In this document: positions 33,292 through 46,510 of the stretch, one piece after another
Layout: every line of letters begins with the position of its first letter
Numbering within the stretch: the first letter of the stretch is position 1
Assembly (NCBI GenBank): GCA_023213395.1
Contig: CM041465.1
Coordinates: forward strand, 63,433,741-63,497,740
Reading direction: 5' to 3'
Source: Cycas panzhihuaensis
Taxonomy: Eukaryota > Cycadophyta
DNA length: 64,000 nt
The notes under the pieces: generated by a model
Databases searched by the model: none
What the model was told of the DNA's origin: nothing
Seen by the model: the letters and a program-made list of their open reading frames with translations, nothing else
Made by a program: the position numbers and the translations under genes

Positions 33292-34253
33292 CAAGGATGC
33301 CCATGCCTATGTGTTGTATTATCGTAGGTGCCAGGAGCATGATAATATCATTCATTCACCTTCTGAGGCCTTACACCCAATCATTTCTCCATGGCCTTTT
33401 TCCCAATGGGGATTAGACCTTGTAGGAACCATAACCCTTCCTTCCTTGTCGCAATACAAGTTCATGTTGATCACGATGGAGTCCTGTATTAAATGGGTTG
33501 AATCCATCCCTTTATCATCTATTACTGGTAAGACTATAGCCACCTTCATCTATAAGTATATCATCTATCGATTTAGGATTCCTGACATCCTGATCATAGA
33601 AACAATACTTCTATTTGTAATAAAAAGATGGACAAACTTTGTGGGAAGTTCAAGATATCCCACAAAACCTTATCTCTTTATTATTCCTAGGCCAATGACT
33701 AAATTGAATCTTTTAGAGAAACCCTTATAAACATCTTAAAGAAAATAATTTATTAATCCCAAAGGGATTGATACCTCTAACTTCTTTTTGCTTTATGGAC
33801 ATATTACACTTCTATTTGCATGGTTACAGGGATAACCCCATTCTCCCTCATGTATGGAAATGAAGTAATCCTTCCTTTGGAAGTTGAAATCCCTCATTTA
33901 TGAGTTTGTCTTCGAGGTCTCATCGATGAGGAGTGTTACCACCAAGCTCGCCTCCTCAACCTTGAAGCCTTAGATGAGAGACACTTGATGACATACCAAG
34001 AAAACCTCACCTCTAAGGTTAGGCCACGAAGAATATATGACAAATGTCTTCATCCTTAACCTTTAATTCCTAGGGACCATGTCCTTAAGCTTGAGTATCT
34101 CTATGACCACTTATCTAAATTTAGGCCTAAATGGGTTAGTCCTTTTATCATTCTTGAGAGCCTCGATAATGGTGCCTATAAGATAACTATCCTGGAGGGT
34201 CTTGAATTCAAGAAAGATGTGAATGGTAAATTCTTAAAGAAGTTCTATGTGTG
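33292..34253 (+). pseudogene. Integrase of C1, zinc domain deleted
   Basis: About 190 bp carrying the His/Cys domain is missing at 33292 compared with C2 (42600-42790). The core keeps LDLVGTI (first Asp near 33417) and the Glu of IESF (near 33707), but the second-Asp region reads IIETILL where IIDNGTS is expected. It ends KFLKKFYV and a stop at 34252. Stops and frameshifts interrupt it. Confidence 0.75.
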
Positions 34254-35057
34254 ACCCATTCTACTCCCAAGTAGGATAGTAATACCCCTCTCTTACTTTG
34301 AAATGAGCCTAAACTATCACTCTAAGCACATCATTATTTCTCCTAGCCATAAGTATGGTGATGATTTAGAGTAGCTCTTCATCCTTTTGACTTCGTTACT
34401 TACATTACATTTCTCGTTTCCTTCTTGAGGGAGACCTCTCATTTCCTAGTTAGGTAAGTAAACATCCTTTGCTTCTGAGCATGGAGTCACTTCCCAACTA
34501 GGGCCTTTTATTTCTTGGGTATCTATACCCCCTACTCTCTTCCTTTGGATATCTATTACACTCCACTTGACAGACATGCATAGCATCCCCTCCTAGTCTT
34601 ACATTTACCCATCATTAATATGCATGGTAACCATGTGTGCCTACTACGAGTGTGGCATCATGTGAAAGGAAGCACAAATATCATCTGTATATGATCTAAT
34701 AACAAAAACCATATATAGCAATCAACTACAACTATTTGAATGTATGACCGCTTGTGCACCCATATCCATATGTATATTCTTTTCTCTCTATGCATTATAT
34801 AAACGAATAAACTACTTAAGAAAGTAATAACATCACAAATCTATCATAACATCATCATCATGTATCAAATGGGGTATAAATTGGCCCCTATTTATATATG
34901 TACAAAGTCATATGGCACAATAGAATCATATGGTGCATCATTTAGACAATATGCTTTAAGAAGCCAGAATCCTTATAGGGAGGAGTACAATCATATGCTT
35001 ACATATGGTAAAAACTCCCTGGAGGTTTAAGCATTTCCTATCCAAAATCCACAGTGT
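34254..35057. other. Spacer between integrase and antisense gene, C1
   Basis: Equivalent to 9300-10074 of element 1. It includes CAAATGGGGTATAAATTGGC at 34867, a family landmark. No coding signal. Confidence 0.4.
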
Positions 35058-35062
35058 ACAGT

Positions 35063-35509
35063 TGATCCAGGAGGATGGTTAGTGGTTATACTTGCATGAT
35101 TTCCACTTGTTAAAAATGTAATTTTGGTTTCTTTCTATAAATTGAGTGCTATTATAGGTTGTAGAGGTGGTTCTTGGAGACTTGACTTGGGAAACATCCT
35201 TGGAGAAGCATTTTGGAGGGTTGGAGTCCCCTTTATGGTATAATTGTTATCATTTATTCCTTGTAATTTTACCATTCTTTTGCTAGTTGATTTCTCCACC
35301 ATTAAATGGAGATTTTCATAGTTTAATAAAAGTACTACTCCTCATACTTTTGGATTAATATTAAGAATAAATAATTTGGTGTAGAATTTCCTTTTGTGGG
35401 CTCATTATTGTTTTGATGTTATTGAGATTTCTACACTAACTCCTAAGATCTCAAGGAGAAAAGGTTGATAATTGACTTCTTTACCAACTAAGCTCTACTT
35501 GTGGGATCA
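35063..35509 (+). mobile_element. Solo LTR with 5-bp target duplication
   Basis: The 447-bp insertion starts TGATCC and ends GGATCA, and is flanked by ACAGT on both sides (35058-35062 and 35510-35514). The paralogous site in unit 2 has a single ACAGT (44546-44550) and no insertion. It contains TATAAATTG and AATAAAAG motifs as in a compact LTR with promoter and polyadenylation signals. There is no internal region, so it is a solo LTR of an element not otherwise seen here. Confidence 0.85.
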
Positions 35510-35514
35510 ACAGT

Positions 35515-36854
35515 GTCTTAGACACTGTGCTCTTAAGGGGTATCATCCCCTCGTCTGCAAGATCTCTCACTTTGGGAGCACATACCTCCTAAGCTCTTAT
35601 GACATTGCTGCAAGATCCCTGCCTCATTGTCCTTATCTTGAGGCATCCTCTAGGTCATCGTCATGGTGTGCAACCTACTGTCTGACAACCTAGTGGTGAT
35701 TTGCTCCACTAGATTATTGTATCTAGCCTAGATATGATCTCTCTCTCCCTCAGCTCCATAGAGTCTCTCCTCTAACATGGCAATCTAGATCTTGCTCTCT
35801 GCATCCATGCCTACTCCTTCTCCCTAGGTCTCCAATCCCTATACCTAGCCCTGTAAGGTGTCCCTTTTAACTACCAACTAGTCTCTGTATGTTGTAGCCT
35901 TTCCAGGGTGCTCTGTAGCTAGACAACCCTCACATAGAGCCCCTTGGAATCTGACACCAATATATCCATAGCTTGAGTTAGTGGGGAAAACGCTGCTATG
36001 TGTGGCCTTGCCAATTTGGGATACTTGCTAGGTAGGATGGGAGGCTATCCCTCCATGTAGACTTTGGGAAATAACTCATGTACTATCATATCCAATAGCC
36101 TCACCATCTCTATTCCCCCTACCAAACCACGTATACTAAATAAAACCGTCTAAGGAAGTAATAAATAATCAAAAGGATGTCGAGTCAGGGTAGAATATGA
36201 TAACCTAGGATGACTAGCTACTCTACCTGGATGATCACCACCTCTACTATATCTCTCCGTTCTATTGCCTATATCTCCTTGACCTTCGGCACTACCTCAC
36301 CTACCACCTAGGCTGCCAGGGTATCTCCTCCCTCTAATCTCTCCTCTCCTAATATCTCTCTATCTGTGGTAGCTATTACTACCTCTGCCTCTGCCACCAT
36401 AGCTACCACTTCTGTTGGGGCTCTACCTGTAACTCCCCCTCTTCTTGTTGGTCCTGTTGGTGGCCTATTTCCCCCTACTGGCACTGATCAACCTGCCTTG
36501 TCTCATGTAGGTCCTGATGGTCCTACTCCATCCTCTCTATCTCCTCCATTGTCGTCACTACCTTCATTATTCTTATCTCCTAGATCTTTGCCCTCATCAT
36601 CACTCTCCCAGTGGATCGATCAATATGGATCCACTGTACAGTTGGTCAAGGTTAGGAGATCCAACGATGTTATCCCCATCGATTACTGCACATGGACCTC
36701 ATCCTTGATACCTCTGAATCTCGTCTACCACCTGTGATCTATAAGGGCCTTGGTTAAGATGGTATGCGGCCCTCCTAGCTATGCCACTACTTTGAAATGG
36801 TTGAAAAACTAACACTAGAGTAGTATACAGTATGAGAAACCTCCTCTCCCAGCC
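35515..36854 (-). pseudogene. Antisense gene of C1 (3' part)
   Basis: The - strand keeps the C-terminal half: the end of the exon-2 region (36737-36366), a degraded second intron near 36120-36230, and an exon 3 with a GERDHI coiled-coil remnant near 35730 and a Thr/Met/Arg tail. The PMD-like half is absent because unit 1 ends at 36854. Orientation is strongly A/T-biased by decay; many stops. Confidence 0.5.
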
Positions 36855-37865
36855 TAACAAAGTCCAAGAAAGAAGTAGGAACCTCAAAAGATTGATTAAA
36901 AAATGATTAAATCCTTATAAAAACTTAATGAAACTTAGATATAAATACTTCAAATATATGTTGGGCTATGTACAATAGTAAAGGCTCTAAAAAATTATAG
37001 AGATTCTAAAAAAAAAATAGAGTGTACAAATTAAAATAATAATTTTTTTTAACAAAATACTGTATAAACTATTGATATAATGTTATAAACTAAATAAATA
37101 TTGAACAAAAAACTTGTTGTGCTTTATACAAACTCACTCTAATCTCAAATGAAAGTGTTAATGGAGACACAATAGAGTAGGTAAAAGAATGTTTCAATCT
37201 ATATTCAAACCATTTCTAAAAATATTAACATAATTTCCTTTGAGAGGTGGTGTTGAAGAGCATCGAGGATTTGAAGCCCCAAAATATACATTTAGGAGGT
37301 AGGCGGAGCCTGCCCCAACCTCTATTCCAACCTCAAAATCCAAATTATAATAAAAAATAAGCAACTTAAAATAAAATAACATTAACTTATCCAAGTGATG
37401 GTTGGCATGTTCCCAAGATCCATTTACACACATATATGTAATGAATATAGTTCCAATATTTACTCATTATTGTTATAGTCAGATCAAAGTGGAGATCTAA
37501 TTAGAGTGCCTTAGCCTTTTTGAATCAAGATTTAACACTATAATGTATTCTTGCTCTTTTTAACTCAATGGTTCTATAACTAGATTAAAGTAGAGATCTA
37601 ATTAGAGTGCCTTTAAGGACCACCCGAGGCCTGCTCACCTCCCAAATCGAGTTGAGTATACCTCCTAGCCAAGTGACCACACCTCAACTGGTCATGGTCT
37701 ACCCATCTCTAACTGGACCTAAGGGACCCTTGTGTCCCCCTTCTACTAGCAACATAGGAAAAATCCCCATGCATCCTTAACCCCAACCTAGGGATCTTTC
37801 TCTTTATGTACCCCTAGGATGCACTTCCCAACCATGGGGGTATGGAAAGGGAAATCTCCTTCCTA
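36855..37865. other. Leader region of unit 2
   Basis: As 27674-28554, but with about 130 bp (about 37085-37215) that unit 1 has lost. No coding signal. Confidence 0.4.
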
Positions 37866-39545
37866 TCTATGGAGTATACTCTCTCCACCTATATGGTGTT
37901 GCACCAGCCACAACTAGCCCATATGGGCAAAACCCTATTCTACAGTCATCAATTTCATCTTTATGTATCACCTTGCATGTAGTGCCTTCACAAAGACGAA
38001 AAACTCCTCCCCAAGGATCCTTTCCCCAAGTACCCTTTCAATAAGGGGCGTATCCTTAAGGGGGAATAGGTCCCTCTTACTCATTCACCTATCTTCGAGT
38101 TCCTTCTCATCTAGGATTATTCCCTTCTTATCAAATAGGAGGGAATTCATATCCCTCTTTTAGCTAGACCTCTCAAGGAGGATTTTGGTGTCCACACCCA
38201 CCTCCTCCTTCATCTTTCATTAACCCATTAGCTCAACCAATGGCCTATCCCTTCATTGACTATAGGTCAACTCCTTTATCCATTGAGGCATTAAGGGACA
38301 ACTTACTACCTCACCCCCCTAAGGTGCCTAAATTTGATGGGACCTCTTCATAAGACCCAACCGAGTATGTGAATAGTTTCTCCATGGCATGTATTAATTA
38401 CTAAGCCTATGATCACATCTTAATGAAACTTTTTCCATGTTCCTTATAGGGTGATGGTCTTAACTAGTTCTATTACTTCCATGCCCATTCAATTCGTTTA
38501 TTCCAACAACTTATGGATGAGATAGTCAACTATTTTAACATTCATCATCCCTCCAAGAGTGGAATAAAAGCCTTACTTTCCCTAAAAAAGATCACCAAGA
38601 GACGAATAATGATTTTGTTAGGCACTTTCACGATCTCCTTCACTCCACAAAGGCCACGTTGCCTAAGGAGATAAAGAGGAATCTCTTTGTGAATGCCGTG
38701 TATCTCAAAGTACATGTTGAGGTCCTCAAAATGGGGGCAATAACATATGATTCCATCATAGTTAAGTGCTTGGCTCTTGAGACTATTAAGATCCAAGTGG
38801 GTCTTAAGAGAGCTCTCAAATCATCACAACAGTGAGAGACACCCCCTGTGTCGCATGAGAATACTTTAGATCCTTTGACCTCTACATATATTCTTTAAAG
38901 TATATAATGAAGGAGATTAAGCTCTAAGCTCCTCCCTCATTGCCAAACTTCCATAGACCTGTCCACCATGCCTCATAAGCTGCACCTCCTAAGGATTGAA
39001 ATACATGGTCCTCTCAAGCAAGGGAGACCAAGCCTTCCTTGGAAAAAAAGTGGCACTCCATCCATGGTGATTGCTTTCATGAGGATTTTCAATGTAGGGT
39101 GCAACATCCTAAACCCACTCCACATCGTGATTCCTCTACCAAGCAACTATTTAAGCCCAATTTAGACCAGCTCATCCATAGAGATCCCTTTTCCAAATAG
39201 AGCGAATGCGATCAACACACCTAATATAGAGGGAACTGAAATAGAAGAAAATCTCCTAACCCTCATCGCACATAAGCTAAAGAGAAGGGGGAAAGAAGTT
39301 CTTCCTCTTCTTTCGGTTCTCACCATCATACCCCTTCACCTTCTTGATCTTGAAACAAGGGAAAGAGAGTTATCTAAATGCTCACGACCACACCCCTATA
39401 TGCTCTGACTAGTTCTCAAGCAACTAAAGAGACCATAGGTACGTCTTCCTCTTCTCAACTTGATCCTCCCATGGATAACCCTCCTATTGAGATTCCTTCT
39501 CTCCCCCAGACCATTGTTGCCCACTCGAATCATTATGATTTCTAA
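37866..39545 (+). pseudogene. gag: gag of Tat-like element C2
   Basis: A paralogue of C1 gag with the same stops at the core end (TGA near 38833) and at the gag-protease border (DF then TAA, near 39541). The zinc-finger-like segment at about 39041-39085 again has His in place of the first Cys. Interrupted by private stops as well. Confidence 0.7.
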
Positions 39546-40160
39546 AGGGCACTTCCCCAACCAACTAAGAAAGGAAAACCCTTCTTAATCATAAATGAGC
39601 TTCACACTGTGGCCACTAGGATATCCATGATGGATGTCTTGAGGATTTGTCTAGAGTAACGTGCTCTGCTTTTGGAGACTTTAGGGTTGGTGGATGCATC
39701 CATCTAGACTTTGAGTACTACCTTAAGTCAGGAGCCCATCATCTCTTTCGACATTAAAGATCTTCCTCTGACTAATGAAAGGGAATTCCAATGGTATTAC
39801 CCTTTCACCATGTCTATAGCCACTCTAGAGTGTACACTTAGAAGAACTATTATGGATAATGATTCTTCTATTAATGTTATACCTCTACACATCATGTAGG
39901 ATTTAGGCATAGCACCTCTCAAGCCAGTTCCATGGCATTTCCAGGGCTATGATTGTAGTGACAAAATATCCTTACGATCTGTCTCTATCCCTATTACCCT
40001 TGAGGACAAAATTATTCTCATTGATACCATGGTCCTTGATCTAGACGTGGACAACAACCTTCTATTAGGATGTCCATAGCTTGACCAGATGGGAGCCATG
40101 TGTTTGTCCCATTGGGGACAACTCAAATTCATCCATAAAGGACAAATGAAAGTTGTTTCT
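39546..40160 (+). pseudogene. Protease of C2
   Basis: Open at 39711-39899 with DNDSSINVIPLHIM at the active site and GCP near the LLLGRPWL position. Same reading as C1 with fewer frameshifts. Confidence 0.65.
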
Positions 40161-41960
40161 TTAGAGCCTCCTCTCATTAAATAATCTCACTAGTCCCATT
40201 AAGTAGTTCGTGATCCAATGAAGGGTAATAAATGCCCATCCACTCATGCTTCCACCTATATGATCAATATTCCTAGCACTTTTACTCAAAGGAAGGACCT
40301 TTTCCTTCCTCTTATAACCTTATTCAATCTGCCCCTATTGGTATAGGGAGTTATGGGTACCTTATCATTTTGAGTAACAATGACTCTAACAGTGAGGACG
40401 AGGACCTCCCTCATCCCATATCCCTCCTAAACACCCGTAGGGAGCACTTGCTTCATTCCAGGTCCTAACTTAGAACCCCTTCTATTGAGGAACCTAATAC
40501 TCTTGTTGAGTCATGCATGATCATTCCCATCTCTCGTGTGACCTCTCATACCACTTCATCATCCACCTCATCACCTTCCTTCGGTGATAGGGATGGGGGA
40601 CCTCTTATTTTCTAACATAAGAGGATACCTCCCAACTCTTTCGAAGAGTCCCTTAGCTATATCGAGTGGTGGATTGATTATTATGGGTCCATTACTCCTC
40701 CTACTTCTTGCTCCTCATCCTCTCCAAGTATAACTATCCATGGGGTAGATTGCTTTGAGAATGATGAGGCATTGTTAGAGTATTTGGCAGGCTCAATGCC
40801 CAATCTCTAACCTGGTTACCATAAGCTTGGTTACTGAAAGATCTTAGCTCTCGGGTCACCCCTAATTGACCTAAGCCAACCTAGTTCCCCTTTGGCCATT
40901 CCTATTAACCAAGCCCCCACCATTTCGAGGAGGAGAAGGCCATGTGCATGGGGGTAACTAAGGACATCAACCTTGCCCCTAGCAAGGTCATCAAGGTGGG
41001 AGCAAAATGTTACCGTGAAGAAATGGAGGAGTACACCCTCCTTTTCCAAGAGTTTCATGAACTTTTAATATGGGATTACATTGATATGAAGGGAATAGAT
41101 CCCTCCATCATCACCCATAATCTTACAACTATCCCAGGCCCTCACCCCGTGTAATAAAAGTAGTGCCCCCTTTATCCTAAGTTATATGTTCACATTAAGA
41201 TAGAAGTTAAAAAACTCTTGGATGTAGGGTTTATCATTTCTATTGATTACCCTAAATGGGTCTCCAAAATCATTCCCGTTACTAAAAGGAATGAAATGAT
41301 TTAGATATGTATTATTTTTTGAGATATCAACAATGTATGTCCTAAAGTTAACTTTCCTCTACCTTTCATCAATCATATTATCGATCACACCAATACATTT
41401 GAAGTCATATCATTAATGGATGGATTCTCTGGTTATAACCAAATCTAAATCTCCCCCGAACACCATCATGAAATGGCCTTCACTACATGTTGGGGTACCT
41501 TTGCTTACAACATAATAGCCTTCAAACTTAAAAACATAGGTAACACTTACCAAAGGCTGATGCAATTTGTCTTTCATAACCTCATAAATAAAACCTTCAA
41601 GGTCTTTATGGATGATATGATGGGTCTCTCTTGTAAGAAAGCCCATCACCCTAAGGATTTACATGCCATCTTTACATGATGTCATAAATACAATGTCAGC
41701 TTAAACCCACTCAGTAACGTGTTTGAAGTAACCAACGATGAACTTCTAGGTTTCCTTGTTTCTAAACAAGGAATCCAGATTAATCCCAATAAGGTTAAAT
41801 CTATCCTTGACATGCCTCTACCCAAAATACAACAATAAATCAAGTCATTTTTAGGTAGGTTGGATTTTCTTAGGCATTTTCTAGCGAACTTCACCATAAA
41901 TACTAAACCCCTTATTAACTTGTTGAAGAAGGGATCCCTATTCATTTGGTCTCCTAAGGC
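40161..41960 (+). pseudogene. Linker and reverse transcriptase of C2
   Basis: RT is partly open at 40942-41154 (MCMGVTKDINLAPSKVIKVG...) and 41473-41679. The active site FMDDMMGLS keeps both Asp (41611-41616). Stops replace residues of the catalytic palm (for example before ICI) and the connection. The linker is acidic and poorly conserved. Confidence 0.75.
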
Positions 41961-42019
41961 CGAGGAAGCTTTTTAAGAGCTCAAGAGACACTTGGCTTCT
42001 CCTTTGATCTTAATAGCCT

Positions 42020-42400
42020 GTATATTCGACTATCCCTTCATCCTTTATACCTCAGCCACCAATCAATCCTTAGGGACTATGCTCACCCAAGAGGATGATT
42101 CAGGAACTAATCGTTCTATTTACTTCACCATCTAGACACTAGTCACTATTGATCTTAACTACTCTTTCATCAAGAAGAAGTGCCTTGCCTTGGTCCATGT
42201 AACCAAGAAATTTAGGTATTACCTACATGACAATAGTACTCATGTGATCATTCAATCCAATCCCCTGAGATACCTCTAAACTCTATCTGACTTAACTGGT
42301 AGGACTGGCAAATTGGTTGTCCTCCTTCAAGACTATGACCTTCAAATTATTAACAAGAAATCAAAGAAGGGAATGGTAGTTGTTAAATAACTAGTTGATG
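42020..42400 (+). pseudogene. gRNH of C2
   Basis: Reads YTSATNQSLGTMLTQEDDSG, with Ser at the position of the first catalytic Asp, as in elements 1 and D. Then LNYSFIKKKCLALVHVTKKF and a SNPLRYL ending. Stops present. Confidence 0.65.
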
Positions 42401-42559
42401 TACCTATTTCTAAATATTTGAACGTTACCAATGATGGTTCCTTACCTGACGAGCCTATCTTTTCCATCCAGTACTTGTCATCCCAGCCATTATCTAGTAG
42501 CAAATATTATGGGGACATTGTATAATACCTTACTAAGCAACAATATCATCCTAACACTA

Positions 42560-43742
42560 GTGACAAGGTGAGGTCGTGAGTTAGGGCTACTGCTAAGTAG
42601 TATTTCCTCATAGAGGAGGTATTGTACAAGAGATCATTTAGTGGGAGCCTCCTTTGCTACATCAATCCTAATGAGGCAAACTAAATACTTTGCAAGTGCT
42701 ATAATGACATTTGTGAGGGCCACTTCAGGGGCCAATCCATGGCCATAGGATCCTTCATATGGGTTATTACTAACCATCCATTTTCAAGGATGCCCACGCC
42801 TATGTGTTGCATTGTCATAGGTGTAGGAGCATGCCAATATCATTCATTCACCTCCTGAGGCCTTACACCTAATCATTTCTCCATGGCCTTTTCCCAATGG
42901 GGATTAGACCTTGTGGGAGCCATAACCCTTCCTTCCTTGTCGTAATATAAGTTCATGTTGACCGCGATGGAGTCTTGCACTAAATTGGTTGAAGCCATCC
43001 CTTTATCATCCAATACTGGCAAGACTATAGCCACTTTTATCTATGAGTATATCATCTATTGATTTAGGTTTCCTAACATCTTGATCATAGATAATGGTAC
43101 TTCTATTTATAATAAGAAGATGGATAAACTTTGTAGGAAGTTCAATATATCCCACAAAACCTTATCTCTTTATTGTTCCTAAGCTAATGACCAAATTAAA
43201 TCTTTTAGCAAAACCCTTATAAACATCTTAAAGAAAATAATTCCTCAATCCCAAAGGGATTGACACCTCTAACTTCTTTCTGCTTTATGGATATATTCCA
43301 CTTCTATTCACATAGCTACAGGGATAACCCCATTCTCCCTCATGTATGGAAATGAAGCAATTCTTCCTTTGGAAGTTGAAATCCCTCATTTATGAGTTTC
43401 TCTTCGAGGTCTCATTGACGAGGAGTCTTACCACCAAGCTCACCTCCTCAACCTCGAAGCCTTGGATGAGAGACACTTGACAGCATACCAAGAAAACCTC
43501 ACCTCCAAGGCTAGGCCATGAAGAACATACGACAAATGTATTCATCCTTAACCTTTAAATCCTAGGGACCATGTCCTTAAGATTGAGTATCTCTATGACT
43601 ACTTATCCAAATTTAGGTCTAAATGGGTCAGTCCTTTTTTCATTCTTGAGAGCCTCGATAAGGGTGCCTATAGGATAGCTATCCTGGAGGGTCTTGAATT
43701 AAAGATGTAAATGGTAAATTCTTAAAGAAGTTCTACGTGTGA
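42560..43742 (+). pseudogene. Integrase of C2
   Basis: The His/Cys domain that C1 lost is still present (about 42600-42790). The core shows GLDLVGAI (first Asp), IIDNGTS (second Asp near 43090) and QIKSF. There the catalytic Glu codon GAA has become AAA at 43198-43200 (C1 keeps GAA). It ends in KFLKKFYV and a stop near 43740. Confidence 0.75.
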
Positions 43743-44545
43743 CCCTTTCTACTCCTAAGTAGGATAGTAATACCCCTCTCTTACTTTGAAATGAGCCTAA
43801 ACTATCACTCTAAGCACATCATTATTTCTCCTAGCCATAAGTATGATGATGATTTAGAGTATCTCTTCATCCTTTTGACTTCATTACTTGCATTACATCT
43901 CTTGTTTCCTTGTTAAGGGAGACCTGTCATTTCCTAGTTGGGTAAGTAAACCTCCTTTGCTTCAAAGCATGGAGTCACTTCCTAACTAAGGCCTTTTATT
44001 GGTTGGGTATCTATACCCCCTACTCGCTTTCTTTGCATATCTATTACACTCCACTTGATAGACATGCATAGCATCCCCTCCTAGTCTTACATTTATCCAT
44101 CATTGATATGCATGGCAACCATGTATACCTACTACGAGTGTGGCATCACGTGAAAGGAAGAACAAATATCATTTGCATATGATCTAATAATAAAAACCAT
44201 ACATGGCAATCAACTATAACTATTTGAATGTATGACCCCTTGTGCACCCATATCCATATGCATATGCTCATCTCTCTATGCATTATATAAACAAATAAAC
44301 TACTCAACAAAGTAATAACATCATAAATCTATCATAACATCATCATCATGTATCAAATGGGGTATAAATTGGCCCCTGTCTACATATGTACAAATTCATA
44401 TGGCACAATAGAATTATATGGTGCATCATCTAGATAATATGCTTTAAGAAGCCAGAATCCTTATAGGAAGGAGTATAATCATATGCCTACATGTGGTAAA
44501 AACTCCCTGGAGGTTTAAGCCTCTCCTATCCAAAATCCACAGTGT
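43743..44545. other. Spacer between integrase and antisense gene, C2
   Basis: Paralogue of 34254-35057. No coding signal. Confidence 0.4.
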
Positions 44546-44550
44546 ACAGT

Positions 44551-46438
44551 GTCCTCGACACCGTGCTCTCAAGGGGTATCATCTCCTTGTCTACAAGTTC
44601 TCTCGCTTGGGGATGTTGCAAGATCCTTGCCTCATTATCCTTATCTTAAGGCCTCCTCTGGGTCATCGTCATGGTGTGCAACCTACTATCTAATGGCCTA
44701 GTAGTGATATGCTCCACTAGCTGATTATATCTAGCCTATATGTGATCTCTCTCTCCCTCAACTTTGTAAAGTCTTTCCTCTAACATGATGATCTGGATCT
44801 TGCTCTCTATATCCTTGCCTTCTCCTTCTCCCTAGGCCTCCAATCCCTATACTTAGCCTTGTAGGATGTCCCTCTTAACCACCAACTAGTCTCTATATGT
44901 TGTAGCTTATCGAGGGCACTCTATAGCTAGCTAACCCTCACATAGAGCCCCTTGGACTCTCCCACCTATATATCCCTAGCTTGTGTCACTGGGGCAAATG
45001 CTGCTATATGTGCCCTCACTGATTTGGACTCCTTACTAGGTAGGATGGGAGGTTATCCCTCCATGTAGACTTTGGGAAATAACTCATGTACTATCACATC
45101 CAATAGCCTTACCATCTCTATTCCCCCTACCAAACCATGCATACTAAATAAAACAGTCTAGGGAAGTAATAAATAATCAAAAGGATGTTGAGTCAGGGTA
45201 GAATATGATATCCTAGGATGACTAGCTACTCCACCTGGATGATCACCACCTCTACTATATCTCCCCCTTCTATTGCCTATATCTCCTTGACCTTCGGCAC
45301 TACCTCACCTATCACCTAGGCTGCCAGGGTATCTCCTCCCTCTAATCCCTCCTCTCCTAATATCTCTTTATCTGTGGTAGTTATTGCTGCCTCTGCCTCT
45401 GCCACCATAGCTACCACTTCTGTTGGGGCTCTACCTATAACTCCCCCTCTTCTTGTTGGTCCTGTTGGTGGCCTATTTCCCCTTACTGGCACGAATGGAC
45501 ATGCCTTGTCTCATGTAGGTCCTGATGGTCCTGCTCCATCCTCTCCATCTTATCCATTGTCGTCACTACCTTCATCGGGCTCATCTCTTAGATCTCTGCC
45601 TTCATCATCACTCTCCCAATGGATCGATCAATATGGATCCACTGTAGAGTTGGTCAGGGTTAGGAGATCGAATGATGTTATCCCCATTGATTACAGCATA
45701 TGGACCTGGTCCGCGATATCTATGAATCTCATCTACCACCTGTGAACTATAGGGGCCTTAGTTGAGATGGTATGTGGCCCTCCTGGCTGTGCCACTACTT
45801 TGAAATAGTTGAAAAACTAGCGCTAGAGTAGCATACAGTATGAGAAACCTACTCTCCCAGCCACTCATATTTGGTCAAGTTATGCAATAAAGTTGGCTGC
45901 TATCAAGGTGGATGAGTCAAACCTCTCTAGCCTTGCACCTCCTGATAGTGGTCATCCAACCTTGTGGGATGTCCCTATAGTTCTATTTTCAGGAAACCTA
46001 GAATAAAATAGCTAGAGTAATGAGTTTCCTCATATGAGGAACTCTAGATAAAACCATTGCCTGGACTGAGACTCCCTGCTAATCCCATCAACCCTATCCT
46101 ATAAAGAATGTGGCTACCTTCCTATGGGTAACATCTATGATGGGAAATATACCTAGTAATATCGTTGTCCCTCTTGATGGTACACCTAAGATCCACCTAA
46201 TATCCCTAGGCATGATAGAGATATCTCCCACCAATGGGAGGTGGAATACATGCCTCTATCGATCCTAGTGAGAGATGATGTCTACTAGGAGGCACCGGTT
46301 AGATGTATATTGTCGAGTCCTAATGACCTTGAGAAGCCCACAATACTATAGATTCATCTTCTTATACCATTTCATCATCTCAATAAAACTCGCCATCGCC
46401 ATGCCTATATTCTTGTAGTTATCAACTGCGAGGACAAC
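44551..46438 (-). pseudogene. Antisense gene of C2 (exons 2-3)
   Basis: Exon 2 starts at 46438 after a preserved acceptor (TTTATTTATAG). It opens with Val-Val and is followed by FIEMM and a Leu-rich stretch, TAG at 46267-46265, and FHLPLVGDISIMPRDIRWIL. This is the PMD-like segment in a subfamily well diverged from element 1. The Ser/Pro-rich middle lies at 45745-45374 and the coiled-coil remnant near 44740. Intron 1 is cut at about 46510 by element D; exon 1 and promoter would lie beyond the window. Several stops. Confidence 0.55.
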
Positions 46439-46510
46439 CTATAAATAAAAAAATACTAGCAAGAGATCCACTAATCCCATCTTCCATGTGTCATGCCCTC
46501 CTTTAGATGG

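Larger units (their letters stand above)
27674..36854 (+). repeat. Tandem duplication, unit 1 (9181 bp)
   Basis: It begins TAACAAAG and ends CCCAGCC, and is directly followed by unit 2. In a sample (29654-29853 against 38968-39167) I count about 10 differences in 200 nt. Differences private to unit 1 are a solo LTR (35063-35509), loss of about 130 bp near 27908 and loss of about 190 bp at 33292. Confidence 0.9.
36855..45862 (+). repeat. Tandem duplication, unit 2 (9008 bp)
   Basis: A direct repeat of 27674-36854. Its left edge is the duplication joint. After 45862 unit 2 continues into the rest of the antisense gene, which unit 1 lacks, so 45863 is the original right-hand flank. Confidence 0.9.
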
